Translations under genes and position numbers: made by a program | Shown here: positions 53,113 to 64,000 of the stretch, in pieces | Numbering within the stretch: the first letter of the stretch is position 1 | Layout of the letters: the number at the start of each line of letters is the position of its first letter | Notes under the pieces: generated by a model | What the model saw: only the letters and a program-made list of their open reading frames with translations | What the model was told of the DNA's origin: nothing | The model's database searches: none | Assembly (NCBI RefSeq): GCF_004403465.1 | Contig: NZ_SOGQ01000050.1 | Location: forward strand, 1-64,000 | Direction of reading: 5' to 3' | From: Cryobacterium sinapicolor | GTDB lineage: Bacteria > Actinomycetota > Actinomycetes > Actinomycetales > Microbacteriaceae | Length of the DNA: 64,000 nt

Positions 53113-54165
53113 TTAGAAAATATTGAGGACGTAGCCGGCCACGATCAGGGCCAACACGCCGAAGGCAAGGACGCCGGCAGTGACAGTCAGGACGGCCGGA
53201 ACGGTCAGGCCCGGCTTTTTCGGCGGAGCCATGACGCCGCGGGTCGACGCGTGCGTGCTGACGGCTCGGCTCGCACTGACGGGGGCGACGTCGCTGTGGT
53301 GTCCACCCTCGTCGAGCTGGTCGAGCATCTGGTCCATGTCGGACGAGTCGAAGACGTTCGGGAGAGATCCGGTGGAACCGAGGCTGCGGGGCAGGTCGAT
53401 CGACCCGGTGACCATGATCTCGCCGGTACTCGAGAGCGGACCCGACGTGGATCCCTGGTGCGGGATCGATGGCAAGATCAGGGCGTTGGTCGTGGTGGGG
53501 ATGCCGCCGGCGCTGATGCCGCGCGCCACGATCTGATCGAACGGCTCAAGCTGCGTCACACCGGGAACGTGGTCGTCGACCTCGTCGCGGGCCAGCGACC
53601 AGTGCCCGACGGGCGGGTGCAGCACGCCGGGACGGGACTTGACCTTGGTGCGTGGGGAAGCCTCAACCAGGAACTCGACGGGCGGCGCCACCTTGGCAGG
53701 GGCGACCGGAACGTGCAACGCATCAATGGCGAACGGGTACGACGTCGCCTCGGGAGCGGACACGGTGGAGATCGTGGCCGGGGCCGGGCTGACGACGCTC
53801 TCGGTATGGACGTCGTGTTTCAGCTGGTGTGCGCCGGAATCATCGACCCGAGCGGCCTGGAGTGCGCGCAACTCACGTCGGGTGAGGGTGCTGTGGTCCT
53901 GCGTCTGGACAGTGCGCGGCGGGACGTCAACCACGCGGGGTGCGAACGCGGACGGCCGGGCCGAGGGGACATCCGTCGACTGGGCGGATTCGAGGGGCGC
54001 TGGTTCGAGAGGCGCGGGTTCGAGAGGCGCGGGTTCGAGGGGCGCGGGTTCGAGGGGAGCCGGCGCCGAGGGAAGAGCCGATTCAACGGTGAACTGCTCG
54101 TTCCGACTTGCCAACTCGCGCGCTTGCCGACGCGTCAGTGGCTGCGGGTCATTACCCAACGTCAT
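53113..54165 (-). CDS. Uncharacterised membrane-anchored protein with PLEPA repeats
   Basis: The 350-aa protein is mostly polar and probably disordered, with one transmembrane helix near the C-terminus ([20 protein letters not shown]). Basic Arg-rich motifs ([32 protein letters not shown]) flank a five-unit Pro-Leu-Glu-Pro-Ala repeat encoded by a 15-bp tandem repeat at about 53989-54064. A gene of this kind between nadD and rsfS is usual in the family, but its function is unknown. ATG 54165 overlaps the nadD stop by four bases. Confidence 0.8.
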   Translation of the reverse strand: MTLGNDPQPLTRRQARELASRNEQFTVESALPSAPAPLEPAPLEPAPLEPAPLEPAPLESAQSTDVPSARPSAFAPRVVDVPPRTVQTQDHSTLTRRELRALQAARVDDSGAHQLKHDVHTESVVSPAPATISTVSAPEATSYPFAIDALHVPVAPAKVAPPVEFLVEASPRTKVKSRPGVLHPPVGHWSLARDEVDDHVPGVTQLEPFDQIVARGISAGGIPTTTNALILPSIPHQGSTSGPLSSTGEIMVTGSIDLPRSLGSTGSLPNVFDSSDMDQMLDQLDEGGHHSDVAPVSASRAVSTHASTRGVMAPPKKPGLTVPAVLTVTAGVLAFGVLALIVAGYVLNIF

Positions 54166-54854
54166 GCCACACTCCGATACAGATGGTGCTTTGAGATGTA
54201 CTGGACAACCCCATCGGGGACCAGATACCAGACCGGGAATCCCCGATTCACACGTTCCCGGCAGTCCGTGGACGAGATGGCCAGAGCCGGAACCTCCAGT
54301 AAGCTTACGTCCTGGTTGGGCAATCCCGAAATAGTGAGCTCGTGTCCCGGACGACTCACAGCCACGAAATGGGCCAGGTCCCAGAGTTCCTGGACGTCTT
54401 TCCAGCCCAGGATCTGTCCCATGGCATCGGCGCCCGTAATGAAGAAAAGCTCCGCTTCGGGGCGTTCGGCGTGCAGGTCACGCAGGGTGTCGATCGTGTA
54501 CGTGGGCCCGGTGCGGTCAATGTCGACCCGGCTCACGGTAAACCGGGGATTGGATGCGGTGGCGATGACCGTCATGAGGTACCGGTGCTCGCTTTCGGTC
54601 ACATCCGCCTTCTGCCACGGCTGCCCGGTGGGCACGAAGACGACCTCGTCGAGGTCGAAGCTCTGCGCCACCTCGCTGGCGGCCACGAGGTGCCCGTGGT
54701 GGATGGGGTCGAACGTGCCGCCCATCACGCCGATGCGCGGTGGGCGTGCCCCGGGGGTATCGATGCTCGAAGCTTTACGTCTAGTGGTCGCTGCGCGCGC
54801 CGCCGTGGGCGTCGGCGTAGGCCTTCGCCTTGGCCTGGTGCCGGTTGGCGACAT
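54162..54854 (-). CDS. nadD: Nicotinate-nucleotide adenylyltransferase
   Basis: NadD makes deamido-NAD from nicotinate mononucleotide and ATP. Motifs: [20 protein letters not shown] near the N-terminus, [40 protein letters not shown] and [20 protein letters not shown]. Only ATG 54854 keeps strand RIGV, because no other start exists in the Arg/Thr-rich leader; this puts 74 bases of nadD inside the preceding membrane-protein gene in another frame. It is coupled to the next gene by ATGA. Confidence 0.92.
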   Translation of the reverse strand: MSPTGTRPRRRPTPTPTAARAATTRRKASSIDTPGARPPRIGVMGGTFDPIHHGHLVAASEVAQSFDLDEVVFVPTGQPWQKADVTESEHRYLMTVIATASNPRFTVSRVDIDRTGPTYTIDTLRDLHAERPEAELFFITGADAMGQILGWKDVQELWDLAHFVAVSRPGHELTISGLPNQDVSLLEVPALAISSTDCRERVNRGFPVWYLVPDGVVQYISKHHLYRSVA

Positions 54855-54981
54855 CCCGGTAGGACCAGACGACGAAGCCGAGCGCGGCGAAGACCACGAG
54901 CCCGATCACACCGTAGAGGAAGATGGGCATCGGCAAAGCGACGTGCCCGGTCTCAGCCAGCACAACGGTCAGGAACGACAT
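54781..54981 (-). CDS. Small single-pass membrane protein
   Basis: The 66-aa protein (ATG 54981, GGAGA seven bases upstream) reads [20 protein letters not shown], then [20 protein letters not shown] (one transmembrane helix) and a charged tail [15 protein letters not shown]. Small proteins like this recur next to nadD in related actinobacteria. Its last 74 bases overlap the start of nadD, so expression of the two is likely linked. Function unknown. Confidence 0.75.
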   Translation of the reverse strand: MSFLTVVLAETGHVALPMPIFLYGVIGLVVFAALGFVVWSYRDVANRHQAKAKAYADAHGGARSDH

Positions 54982-55046
54982 GGGGTTCTCCATTCAGGGA
55001 CACACAAGGCAAGAGGATGCGCCGCGGCCAACAGTCTAGCGGGGGC

Positions 55047-56309
55047 CTATGCGCGCACCTGGCCGGAGCCGCGCACGATCCACTTGGTGCTGGTGAGTTC
55101 GGGCAGACCCATCGGCCCGCGCGCGTGCAATTTCTGGGTGGAGATGCCCACTTCGGCTCCGAAACCGAACTCTCCGCCGTCGGTGAACCGAGTCGAGGCG
55201 TTGACCATGACCGCCGCGGAATCCACTTCTCCGAGGAACCGGTCGGCATTGACGATGTCGTTGGTGATGATCGACTCGGTGTGCCCGGTCGAGTAGCGGC
55301 GGATGTGCGCGATGGCGTCATCGAGGGAGTCGACGACCGCGACGGCCAATTCCAGGCCCATGTACTCGGTGGACCAGTCCTCCTCCGTGGCCGGCACAGC
55401 CGCGGGGTAGATCTTCCGCACGCGCTCGTCTCCGTGCAGGGTGACCCCGGACTCTGTCAGCTTCGCCAGCACGGCCGGCAGGAGCCGGGCGGCCGCGGCC
55501 TCATGCACGAGCAGGGTCTCGAGGGCGTTGCAGACACTGGGACGCTGCACCTTTGAGTTGTGCACGATGTCGACGGCCCATTCCAGGTTCGCCGACTCGT
55601 CGAGGAAGATGTGCACGACACCGGCCCCGGTCTCGATCACGGGCACGGTCGACTGGGTGACGACGGCCTGAATCAGGCCGGCACTCCCGCGCGGGATCAG
55701 CACGTCGACGTGGCCACGGGCCTGCATCAGCTCGGTGGCGCCGGCGCGGCCGAACGGATCGATGGTCTGCACGCACGCTGCCGGCAGGCCCACCTGCGAG
55801 AGTGCGGCCTGGAGCAGTCCGACCAGCACCCGGTTGGTGTTCTCGGCAGCGGATCCGCCCCGCAGGACGACGGCGTTGCCGCTCTTCAGAGCGATGGCTG
55901 CGATGTCGACGGTGACGTTCGGGCGCGCCTCGTAAATGACGCCGACGACGCCGAAAGGCACGCGCACCTGGCTGATCCGCACGCCGTTCGGCAGACTGGA
56001 CCCACGCACCACCTCACCGGCGGGATCGGTGAGCAGGCTGATCTCGAGCACGGCGTCGGCGAGGGCGTCGATGCGCGCGGCGTCGAGGGTGAGCCGGTCG
56101 AGCAGGCCCGCGGAGAGGCCGTTCTCTGTGCCGGCGGCGAGATCCTGGGCGTTGGCGGCCAGAATCTCGGACGCGCTCCCCCGCAGGGCGGCGGCGATTC
56201 CGTGCAATGCCTTGTTCTTCAGCCCGGTCGGCGTCGTGGCCAGGGTGCGGGCGGCGGCACGGGCGGCTTCGAGGATCGGGGTGATCTGGGGTGACTCGGT
56301 CTGCGGCAT
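55047..56309 (-). CDS. proA: Glutamate-5-semialdehyde dehydrogenase
   Basis: ProA reduces glutamyl 5-phosphate to the semialdehyde in proline synthesis. The 420-aa protein has VPFGVVGVIYEARPNVTVDI, AVVLRGGSAAENTNRVLVGL, the catalytic Cys in VQRPSVCNALETLLVHEAAA, and SIITNDIVNADRFLGEVDSA plus FGFGAEVGISTQKLHARGPM at the end. ATG 56309 is nine bases after the stop of the second proB gene, so it belongs to the obg-proB-proB-proA transcript. Confidence 0.95.
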   Translation of the reverse strand: MPQTESPQITPILEAARAAARTLATTPTGLKNKALHGIAAALRGSASEILAANAQDLAAGTENGLSAGLLDRLTLDAARIDALADAVLEISLLTDPAGEVVRGSSLPNGVRISQVRVPFGVVGVIYEARPNVTVDIAAIALKSGNAVVLRGGSAAENTNRVLVGLLQAALSQVGLPAACVQTIDPFGRAGATELMQARGHVDVLIPRGSAGLIQAVVTQSTVPVIETGAGVVHIFLDESANLEWAVDIVHNSKVQRPSVCNALETLLVHEAAAARLLPAVLAKLTESGVTLHGDERVRKIYPAAVPATEEDWSTEYMGLELAVAVVDSLDDAIAHIRRYSTGHTESIITNDIVNADRFLGEVDSAAVMVNASTRFTDGGEFGFGAEVGISTQKLHARGPMGLPELTSTKWIVRGSGQVRA

Positions 56310-56318
56310 GCCGGTAGT

Positions 56319-57097
56319 TTACGGCAGCGCGGGTGCGAACCAGGTTCCGACCGGGTCGCCGCGAAGCGCCTCGGCCACCAGACCGGTGGAGGTGAGCAGC
56401 ACTGCGGTGCCGGCCTCGGCTGCGATTCGTGCGGCCGACACCTTGGTGTCGGCGCCCCCGGTGCCCACGCCCGAGCGGCTGCCGCTGAGTTCGACACCGA
56501 GCATCGGGTCTCCGAACGGAACAGTGTCGATGCGCTCCGCACCGGGCAGGTGCGGCGCGCGGGTGTAGAGGGCGTCGACATCGCTGAGCAGCACCAGCAG
56601 GTCGGCAGCGATGAGCGTGGCGACCAGAGCGGCCAGCCGGTCATTGTCGCCGAAGCGGATCTCATGGGTCGCCACCGTGTCGTTCTCGTTGACGATCGGC
56701 AGGATACGCAGGCCGAGCAGGCGGTCCATCGCCCGGTGGGCATTGCCACGGTGCGAGGGGTTCTCCAGATCGCCGGCAGTGAGGAGCACCTGGCCGGCGA
56801 CGATGTCGTACCGGTCGAGGCTGTCCTGGTAGCGGAAGATGAGGAGGTTCTGGCCCACGGATGCCGCAGCCTGCTGGGTGGCCAGGTCGGTCGGCCGCTC
56901 GTCGAGCTGCAGGTAGGGCATGCCCGTGGCGATGGCCCCCGAGGAGACGAGGACGATCTCCGCGCCGCGCCCGTGCGCGTCGGCCAAAGCATCGACGAGC
57001 GGAGTGATCTGTGCGACGTTCGCGCCGCTGATCGACGACGAACCGACCTTCACGACGATGCGCGCGGCCGACGCGACCTCGTGCCGGCCGAGTGCGT

Positions 57098-57101
<4 letters not shown>
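56319..57101 (-). CDS. proB: Glutamate 5-kinase, second tandem copy
   Basis: Glutamate 5-kinase phosphorylates glutamate, the first and feedback-controlled step of proline synthesis. This 260-aa copy has the amino-acid-kinase core only: RIVVKVGSSSISGANVAQIT, EIVLVSSGAIATGMPYLQLD, LPIVNENDTVATHEIRFGDN, LLSDVDALYTRAPHLPGAER and GTGGADTKVSAARIA. No PUA domain. About 70 percent of core residues match the upstream copy by eye. GTG 57101 overlaps the first copy's stop by four bases; ATG 57152 lies in frame inside it. It keeps all catalytic motifs, so it may be active or act as a partner subunit. Confidence 0.9.
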
Positions 57102-59622
<2,521 letters not shown>

Positions 59623-59880
59623 CTAAGCGGCAGCCACCACGATGTTGACGACCTTGCGGCCGCCCTTGGCGCCGAACTCAACCGAGCCGGGCTCGAGAGC
59701 GAAGAGCGTGTCGTCGCCACCACGGCCGACGTTCACGCCGGGGTGGAAGTGGGTTCCACGCTGACGGACGATGATCTCGCCCGCGCTGACAACCTGACCG
59801 CCGAAGCGCTTCACGCCGAGGCGCTGGGCGTTGGAGTCGCGACCGTTGCGAGTGGAACTCGCGCCTTTTTTATGTGCCAT
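59623..59880 (-). CDS. rpmA: 50S ribosomal protein L27
   Basis: The 85-aa protein has the L27 sequence: [40 protein letters not shown] and [20 protein letters not shown]. The N-terminal tail reaches the peptidyl transferase centre. There is no firmicute-type cleavable extension. It lies 19 bases after rplU and is followed by a hairpin terminator before obg. Confidence 0.97.
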   Translation of the reverse strand: MAHKKGASSTRNGRDSNAQRLGVKRFGGQVVSAGEIIVRQRGTHFHPGVNVGRGGDDTLFALEPGSVEFGAKGGRKVVNIVVAAA

Positions 59881-59899
59881 CTGTTCTGCTCCTCAGGGC

Positions 59900-60208
59900 C
59901 TAGGCGATGCCGGTAACCTGAACGCGAGTGAGCTCCTGACGGTGCCCCTGACGCTTCTTGTACCCGGTCTTGTTCTTGAACTTCTGGATGACGATCTTCG
60001 GACCACGGAGGTCGTTCAAGACCTCGGCGGTAACCGTGATCTTTGCCAGTGACTGCGAGTCAGAGGTGATCGTGTCGCCGTCGACGAGAAGCACAGCGGC
60101 CAGCTCGACGTTGCCGTCCTTGTTGGCTTTGATTCGGTCCATCGTGACAATGGTTCCGACCTCTACCTTTTCCTGCCGCCCACCGGCGCGCACAACTGCG
60201 TAAACCAC
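59900..60208 (-). CDS. rplU: 50S ribosomal protein L21
   Basis: The 102-aa product matches L21: [20 protein letters not shown], then [20 protein letters not shown] and [20 protein letters not shown] at the RNA-binding end. The start is GTG 60208. It heads the rplU-rpmA unit. Upstream bases 60209-60396 are a leader without other genes; no known riboswitch or L21-leader structure could be confirmed by eye. Confidence 0.97.
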   Translation of the reverse strand: MVYAVVRAGGRQEKVEVGTIVTMDRIKANKDGNVELAAVLLVDGDTITSDSQSLAKITVTAEVLNDLRGPKIVIQKFKNKTGYKKRQGHRQELTRVQVTGIA

Positions 60209-60399
60209 GTTACGTACCTATCTCTGGGGAGCCGTGAGGCCCCGTGATGGAAAGTTACTGCTTTGAACAGGCCAAGTCGGCCGGTCGCTTTCAGAAAACT
60301 TCGGTGATCGCGGGGGCAAAGGCCCATCGCACACCAAGAGCCAACGTTAGCCGATCCTGCCGCAACGGTCAAACCGAGGCCGGATCATAGACTCGGGTG

Positions 60400-60690
60400 A
60401 TGACCGTGCTGATCGACTCGCCCATGTGGCCCGCGCATGGCACCGTCTGGTCCCATCTTGTCAGTGATTCGTCCCTGGCCGAATTGCACGCGTTCGCCGC
60501 CCGGAACGGCATCCCCCGCCGTGGCTTCGACCTGGACCACTACGACGTGCCGGCTCACCGCTACGACGCGCTGGTGGCCGCGGGGGCGCATCCGGTGGGC
60601 AATCGGGAACTGGTGCTGCGGCTGCGTGCCAGCGGCCTGCGCGTGAGCGGGCGGGACCGCCCGATTCACCGCCTTCCCCCGGAGTCCTGA
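60400..60690 (+). CDS. DUF4031 family protein
   Basis: The 96-aa protein matches the DUF4031 pattern: MTVLIDSPMWPAHGTVWSHL, SLAELHAFAARNGIPRRGFD, LDHYDVPAHRYDALVAAGAH and VGNRELVLRLRASGLRVSGR. Function unknown; common in actinobacteria. ATG 60400 is preferred over GTG 60397. It is on the opposite strand to rne and rplU, an insertion into the otherwise one-directional rne-rplU block. Bases 60691-60856 show no gene. Confidence 0.85.
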   Translation: MTVLIDSPMWPAHGTVWSHLVSDSSLAELHAFAARNGIPRRGFDLDHYDVPAHRYDALVAAGAHPVGNRELVLRLRASGLRVSGRDRPIHRLPPES

Positions 60691-60856
60691 GCTGCCCCTG
60701 GGGCGTCCCGGACTGCTCGCGGAGGCCGCACCTCGGGGCTTCCCGAAGGACGTCCCGGAGGGCCTGACGAGATGGGGCGACCGGCGGCGCCCTGACCCGT
60801 GGGCCATGCACTGCCGGTCGCCCGGTCGACTCGATTCGTCCCTGCGGGGACTCTCG

Positions 60857-63676
60857 TTACTGCTGGGAATCCGGCGACGCCGTCACGATCGGCTGGGCCG
60901 ATCCGGTGGATCCGCCTGCCGTCGTCACCCGACGGCTGCGCGAACGACCCTGTCCGGGCTGCTTGGGCTCGGGCAGGGCGTCCAGCACCGAGTCCAGCAG
61001 CTGGTCGGTGACCTGCTTGCTGACCGTGCGGCGGCTCCGCGAGGACTTCTTGACCGGGATGTCCAGGATGGCGACGGACTCGTCGTCGTCGGGCCGGACC
61101 ACCTTGGACGTGGCCGGCACCTCGACCGGAGTCTGCTGCACCGGCACCACCGGGGCCTGCGGCGTCTCCGTGACAACGGGCTCTGCGACCCGCTGGCGGG
61201 GCGTGGAGGAGGCCCTACGGCTGCGGCGTGCCGGCGGGGACGACGTCTCGGCCGCTGCCGCATCGTTCACGGCCGCCTCGATCGGGTTGGTCGGGGCGGA
61301 CGACGCCTCAACGGATGCCGCCGGGGCGGCCGTCGTCGCCACGGCAGCCGAATCCGGCTGCGCCTCGGGCAGGGTGATGATCGGGATCGAGCCGGTGAGG
61401 GCGCGCGGGATGGTGCGCGCGGCGATCAGCGCGAGAGCGTTCTTGGCGTCCTCGGTGATGCCGTGGGTGCCGTTGGCGCCGTGGGTGGACCTGCCGGCGT
61501 CGACCTGCGGCGCACTCGCTGTGCCGGAGCTGCCGGAGCTGCCGGAGTTGCCTGAGTTGCCGGAGTTGCCGCCGCGGTGCCCGTTGTCCCCGCCGGAATT
61601 GTTGCCAGTCTTGTTGCGCGGGCGACGCTCCATGGCCGGCTGAGCCGTCTGGCGGTGCTTGAGCACCGGGTCGTGGTGGATGACGATGCCGCGACCGGCA
61701 CAGGCTTCACAGTTTTCGCTGAACGATTCCAGCAGGCCCAGGCCCAGCTTCTTACGGGTCATCTGCACGAGTCCGAGCGAGGTGACCTCGGCGACCTGGT
61801 GCTTGGTGCGGTCCCGGCTCAGGCATTCGAGCATGCGGCGCAGCACGAGGTCACGATTGGTTTCGAGGACCATGTCGATGAAGTCGACGACGATGATGCC
61901 GCCGATGTCGCGCAGGCGGAGCTGGCGCACGATTTCTTCGGCCGCCTCGAGGTTGTTCTTCGTGACGGTCTCTTCGAGGTTTCCACCCGAGCCGACGAAC
62001 TTGCCGGTGTTGACGTCGACGACGGTCATGGCCTCGGTGCGGTCGATCACGAGGGAACCGCCGGACGGCAGCCAGACCTTGCGGTCGAGGGCCTTTTCGA
62101 TCTGCTCTGAGATGCGGTACTCGTCGAAGGCGTCGACCTCGCCCTGGTAGCGCTCCACGCGCTCCACCAGGTCCGGTGCGACCTGACGCAGGTAGGCCTC
62201 GATGACCTCACGGGATTCCTCGCCCGAGATGACCATCTTCTGGAAGTCCTCGTTGAAGACATCCCGCACGATCTTGATCAGGAGGTCCGGTTCGCTGTGC
62301 AGCAGGGCTGGAGCCTGCACCGTGTCGACCTGCTTGGCGATGGATGCCCACTGCGCGGTGAGCCGGTTGACGTCGAGTGTCAGCTGCTCATCGGTGGCCC
62401 CCTCGGCCGCGGTGCGCACGATGACGCCCACGTTCTCGGGCAGAACCTCCTTGAGGATCTTCTTCAGGCGGGCCCGCTCGGTGTCGGGCAGCTTGCGGCT
62501 GATCCCGTTCATCGAGCCGTTCGGCACGTACACGAGGTAGCGCCCCGGCAGGGACACTTGACTGGTGAGGCGCGCGCCCTTGTGGCCGATCGGGTCCTTG
62601 GTGACCTGCACGAGCACCTTGTCGCCCGGCTTGAGTGCGAGCTCGATGCGACGGGTCTGGCTGCTGTTGCCGGAGTTCCCGGCGGCGGCCTCCCAGTCGA
62701 CTTCACCGGAGTAGAGCACAGCGTTGCGGCCGCGTCCGATGTCGACGAAGGCGGCTTCCATGCTCGGCAGTACGTTCTGCACCTTGCCGAGGTAGACGTT
62801 GCCGATCAGCGAGGCATCCTGGTTCTTGGCGACGTAGTGCTCGACCAGCACGCCGTCTTCCAGCACACCGATCTGGATCTTGTTGTGCTTGGCCCGCACG
62901 ACCATGACCCGGTCGACGGATTCGCGCCGGGCGAGGAACTCGGCCTCGGTGATCACCGGGCGGCGACGACCGGCATCGCGGCCGTCACGGCGGCGCTGCT
63001 TCTTGGCCTCGAGGCGGGTCGATCCCTTGATGCGCTGGGGTTCGGTGATGAGTTCGGGTTCGCGGGGCGGACGAACGCGAACGACTGTGTTCGCCGGGTC
63101 GTCGGATCCGGATCGGCTTTCGTCGCCGGTGCGGCGGCGGGCGCGACGGCGAACGGTCGACGACTCGTCGCCCTCGTCGGCGTGGTCCTGGCGCTGGTCG
63201 GGCCGGTTGTCCTGGCGTTGGTCCTGGCGCTGGTCCTGACGGGTGTCCTGACGGGTGTCCTGACGAGTGTCCTGACGAGTGTCCTGGCGAGTGTCCTGGC
63301 GAGTGTCCTGGCGCACGGTGTCGCGCCGCACTCCGGCACGCGCCGGCAGCGGCACGATGACCGGAGCCTGGAACACCAACGAGGTGGACGGGCGGCGAAC
63401 CACTTCGGCGGTCGGGGTGGGCGGCGGCGTCGGTTCCACGGCAGCGTCCTGTTCTGAGTCGGGGGTTCCACCGAACAGAGCGGCGGCTGCCTGCTCGGTC
63501 ACGGCATCGTCGGTGTGGACGGGGGTTGTCAGCGGTGCTGCAACGGGCTCGCTCGTCGCCGAGGCGACAGGCACGTTCTCCGGAACAGTCACCGGGGTGG
63601 CAGCCCTGCGGGAGGTGCGGCGGGCGCCGAACAATCCCTTGCGTTTCTTGATGTTTTCGTTGTCTTCCACCATCAC
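60857..63676 (-). CDS. rne: Ribonuclease E/G
   Basis: RNase E/G is the central mRNA-decay and rRNA-processing endonuclease. In this 939-aa protein the catalytic part is in the middle (about 250-680): S1 domain SLIGNVYLGKVQNVLPSMEA, AAFVDIGRGRNAVLYSGEVD, the Mg-binding AMTVVDVNTGKFVGSGGNLE and GGIIVVDFIDMVLETNRDLV, and the zinc-link ENCEACAGRGIVIHHDPV. Long disordered arms lie on both sides: the N-terminal arm has an RQDT tetrapeptide repeat (12-bp tandem repeat, 63183-63314), the C-terminal one has Gly-Asn/Ser repeats (about 61519-61575). GTG 63676 is spaced seven bases from AAGGAG; ATG 63673 is equally possible. Bases 63677-63952 are its upstream region. Confidence 0.95.
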   Translation of the reverse strand: MMVEDNENIKKRKGLFGARRTSRRAATPVTVPENVPVASATSEPVAAPLTTPVHTDDAVTEQAAAALFGGTPDSEQDAAVEPTPPPTPTAEVVRRPSTSLVFQAPVIVPLPARAGVRRDTVRQDTRQDTRQDTRQDTRQDTRQDTRQDQRQDQRQDNRPDQRQDHADEGDESSTVRRRARRRTGDESRSGSDDPANTVVRVRPPREPELITEPQRIKGSTRLEAKKQRRRDGRDAGRRRPVITEAEFLARRESVDRVMVVRAKHNKIQIGVLEDGVLVEHYVAKNQDASLIGNVYLGKVQNVLPSMEAAFVDIGRGRNAVLYSGEVDWEAAAGNSGNSSQTRRIELALKPGDKVLVQVTKDPIGHKGARLTSQVSLPGRYLVYVPNGSMNGISRKLPDTERARLKKILKEVLPENVGVIVRTAAEGATDEQLTLDVNRLTAQWASIAKQVDTVQAPALLHSEPDLLIKIVRDVFNEDFQKMVISGEESREVIEAYLRQVAPDLVERVERYQGEVDAFDEYRISEQIEKALDRKVWLPSGGSLVIDRTEAMTVVDVNTGKFVGSGGNLEETVTKNNLEAAEEIVRQLRLRDIGGIIVVDFIDMVLETNRDLVLRRMLECLSRDRTKHQVAEVTSLGLVQMTRKKLGLGLLESFSENCEACAGRGIVIHHDPVLKHRQTAQPAMERRPRNKTGNNSGGDNGHRGGNSGNSGNSGSSGSSGTASAPQVDAGRSTHGANGTHGITEDAKNALALIAARTIPRALTGSIPIITLPEAQPDSAAVATTAAPAASVEASSAPTNPIEAAVNDAAAAETSSPPARRSRRASSTPRQRVAEPVVTETPQAPVVPVQQTPVEVPATSKVVRPDDDESVAILDIPVKKSSRSRRTVSKQVTDQLLDSVLDALPEPKQPGQGRSRSRRVTTAGGSTGSAQPIVTASPDSQQ

Positions 63677-63952
63677 TGGTGCGCTCCTTGACCGGTTTGG
63701 GCGACCGCGCCACCCATCCGGCTACTCTCTCGTGCGAGGATCACGCTTGCGCGAAACCCTCGGGAATCCTCATCGTTCGCAACCGGCTCTTGGCTCTGGC
63801 TGCTAATACCTTTGGTCGTGGGACCAATGAATCTGGGCTTTTACGGCCCATAAAGACTTCTTTGGCGTCAACTTAAGCGCGGCTCAAGCAACTGTTTCGA
63901 TTATCGCATGCATTCTCAGGAACACGCGCGAGGCACATGACATAATCCGGGG

Positions 63953-64000
63953 GTGTCCTTCACCCCGCCCGTCAAGCGCCCCGTCGGGCTCGCCATCTTC
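63953..64000 (+). CDS. Start of an unidentified gene, cut by the window end
   Basis: GTG 63953 opens an uninterrupted frame of 16 codons to the last base (MSFTPPVKRPVGLAIF), preceded by a G-rich stretch (CCGGGG) that could act as ribosome site. It is divergent from rne. Too short to identify a family. Confidence 0.35.
   Translation, partial: MSFTPPVKRPVGLAIF

Noticed and set aside
60209-60396. Ribosomal leader or riboswitch upstream of rplU
   Set aside because: A leader is expected for ribosomal autoregulation, but I could not draw a specific conserved structure by eye.
63183-63314. Regular 12-bp repeats that might be taken for a CRISPR array
   Set aside because: No spacers; the repeats are contiguous and encode the RQDT tetrapeptide tail in rne.

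Overview
The window is high-GC actinobacterial DNA, most likely from the family Microbacteriaceae and plausibly a Cryobacterium-like organism. The support is the block order rne, rplU, rpmA, obg, proB, proA, nadD, rsfS, tRNA-Ala, the frequent GTG/TTG starts with short start/stop overlaps, the ProB proteins without a PUA domain, and genes such as ltrA and the glgX-treY-treZ set. The genus is inference; the family assignment is fairly safe. No replication origin, prophage, CRISPR array or rRNA operon was seen.

Region 1 (1-27 kb) is an accessory, decaying segment. It holds an IS21-type istB remnant, an IS3-family element with a dead orfB, an FGGY sugar-kinase gene split by that IS and cut by a second IS3 remnant, an iron-siderophore permease with an internal deletion whose 3' end is replaced by another istB scar, a HipB-type regulator whose hipA partner is fused to a beheaded wax ester synthase/DGAT gene, a sulfatase/formylglycine-generating-enzyme remnant, a frameshifted quinone oxidoreductase, and small tails of MmyB-type, dihydrofolate-reductase-like and CMD-family genes. 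Apparently intact genes lie between these: CGNR regulator/EamA exporter/agmatinase, a Pr6Pr membrane protein, a blasticidin-S-deaminase-like protein, an M23 peptidase, a TetR/GAP pair, a 14-TM drug exporter, VOC proteins, malate synthase G, an MFS symporter, a GNAT, a beta-glucoside-type PTS EIIBCA and a lipoprotein.

Region 2 (27-52.5 kb) is a series of compact metabolic operons: a lower phenylacetate/beta-oxidation operon (thiolase, enoyl-CoA hydratase, 3-hydroxyacyl-CoA dehydrogenase, PaaZ) with a TetR-like operator; ltrA; a GntR regulator divergent from a lactate permease plus a D-lactate dehydrogenase fused to an Fe-S domain; glgX-treY-treZ for making trehalose from glycogen; an LLM oxidoreductase; and nrdD-nrdG behind a pair of NrdR boxes.

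Region 3 (52.5-64 kb) is the conserved housekeeping block, read on the minus strand: rne, rplU, rpmA, obg, proB1, proB2, proA, a small membrane protein, nadD, an uncharacterised membrane protein, rsfS and tRNA-Ala(GGC). Its oddity is two adjacent, translationally coupled glutamate 5-kinase genes.

No wholly new multi-gene system was recognised. The best leads are the tandem proB pair, an apparent ATC start for the lactate permease, an easily missed 39-residue Cys-rich protein behind a CsoR-like palindrome, the deaminase paralogue lacking a zinc-ligand cysteine, and the use of in-frame short tandem repeats in several unrelated proteins.
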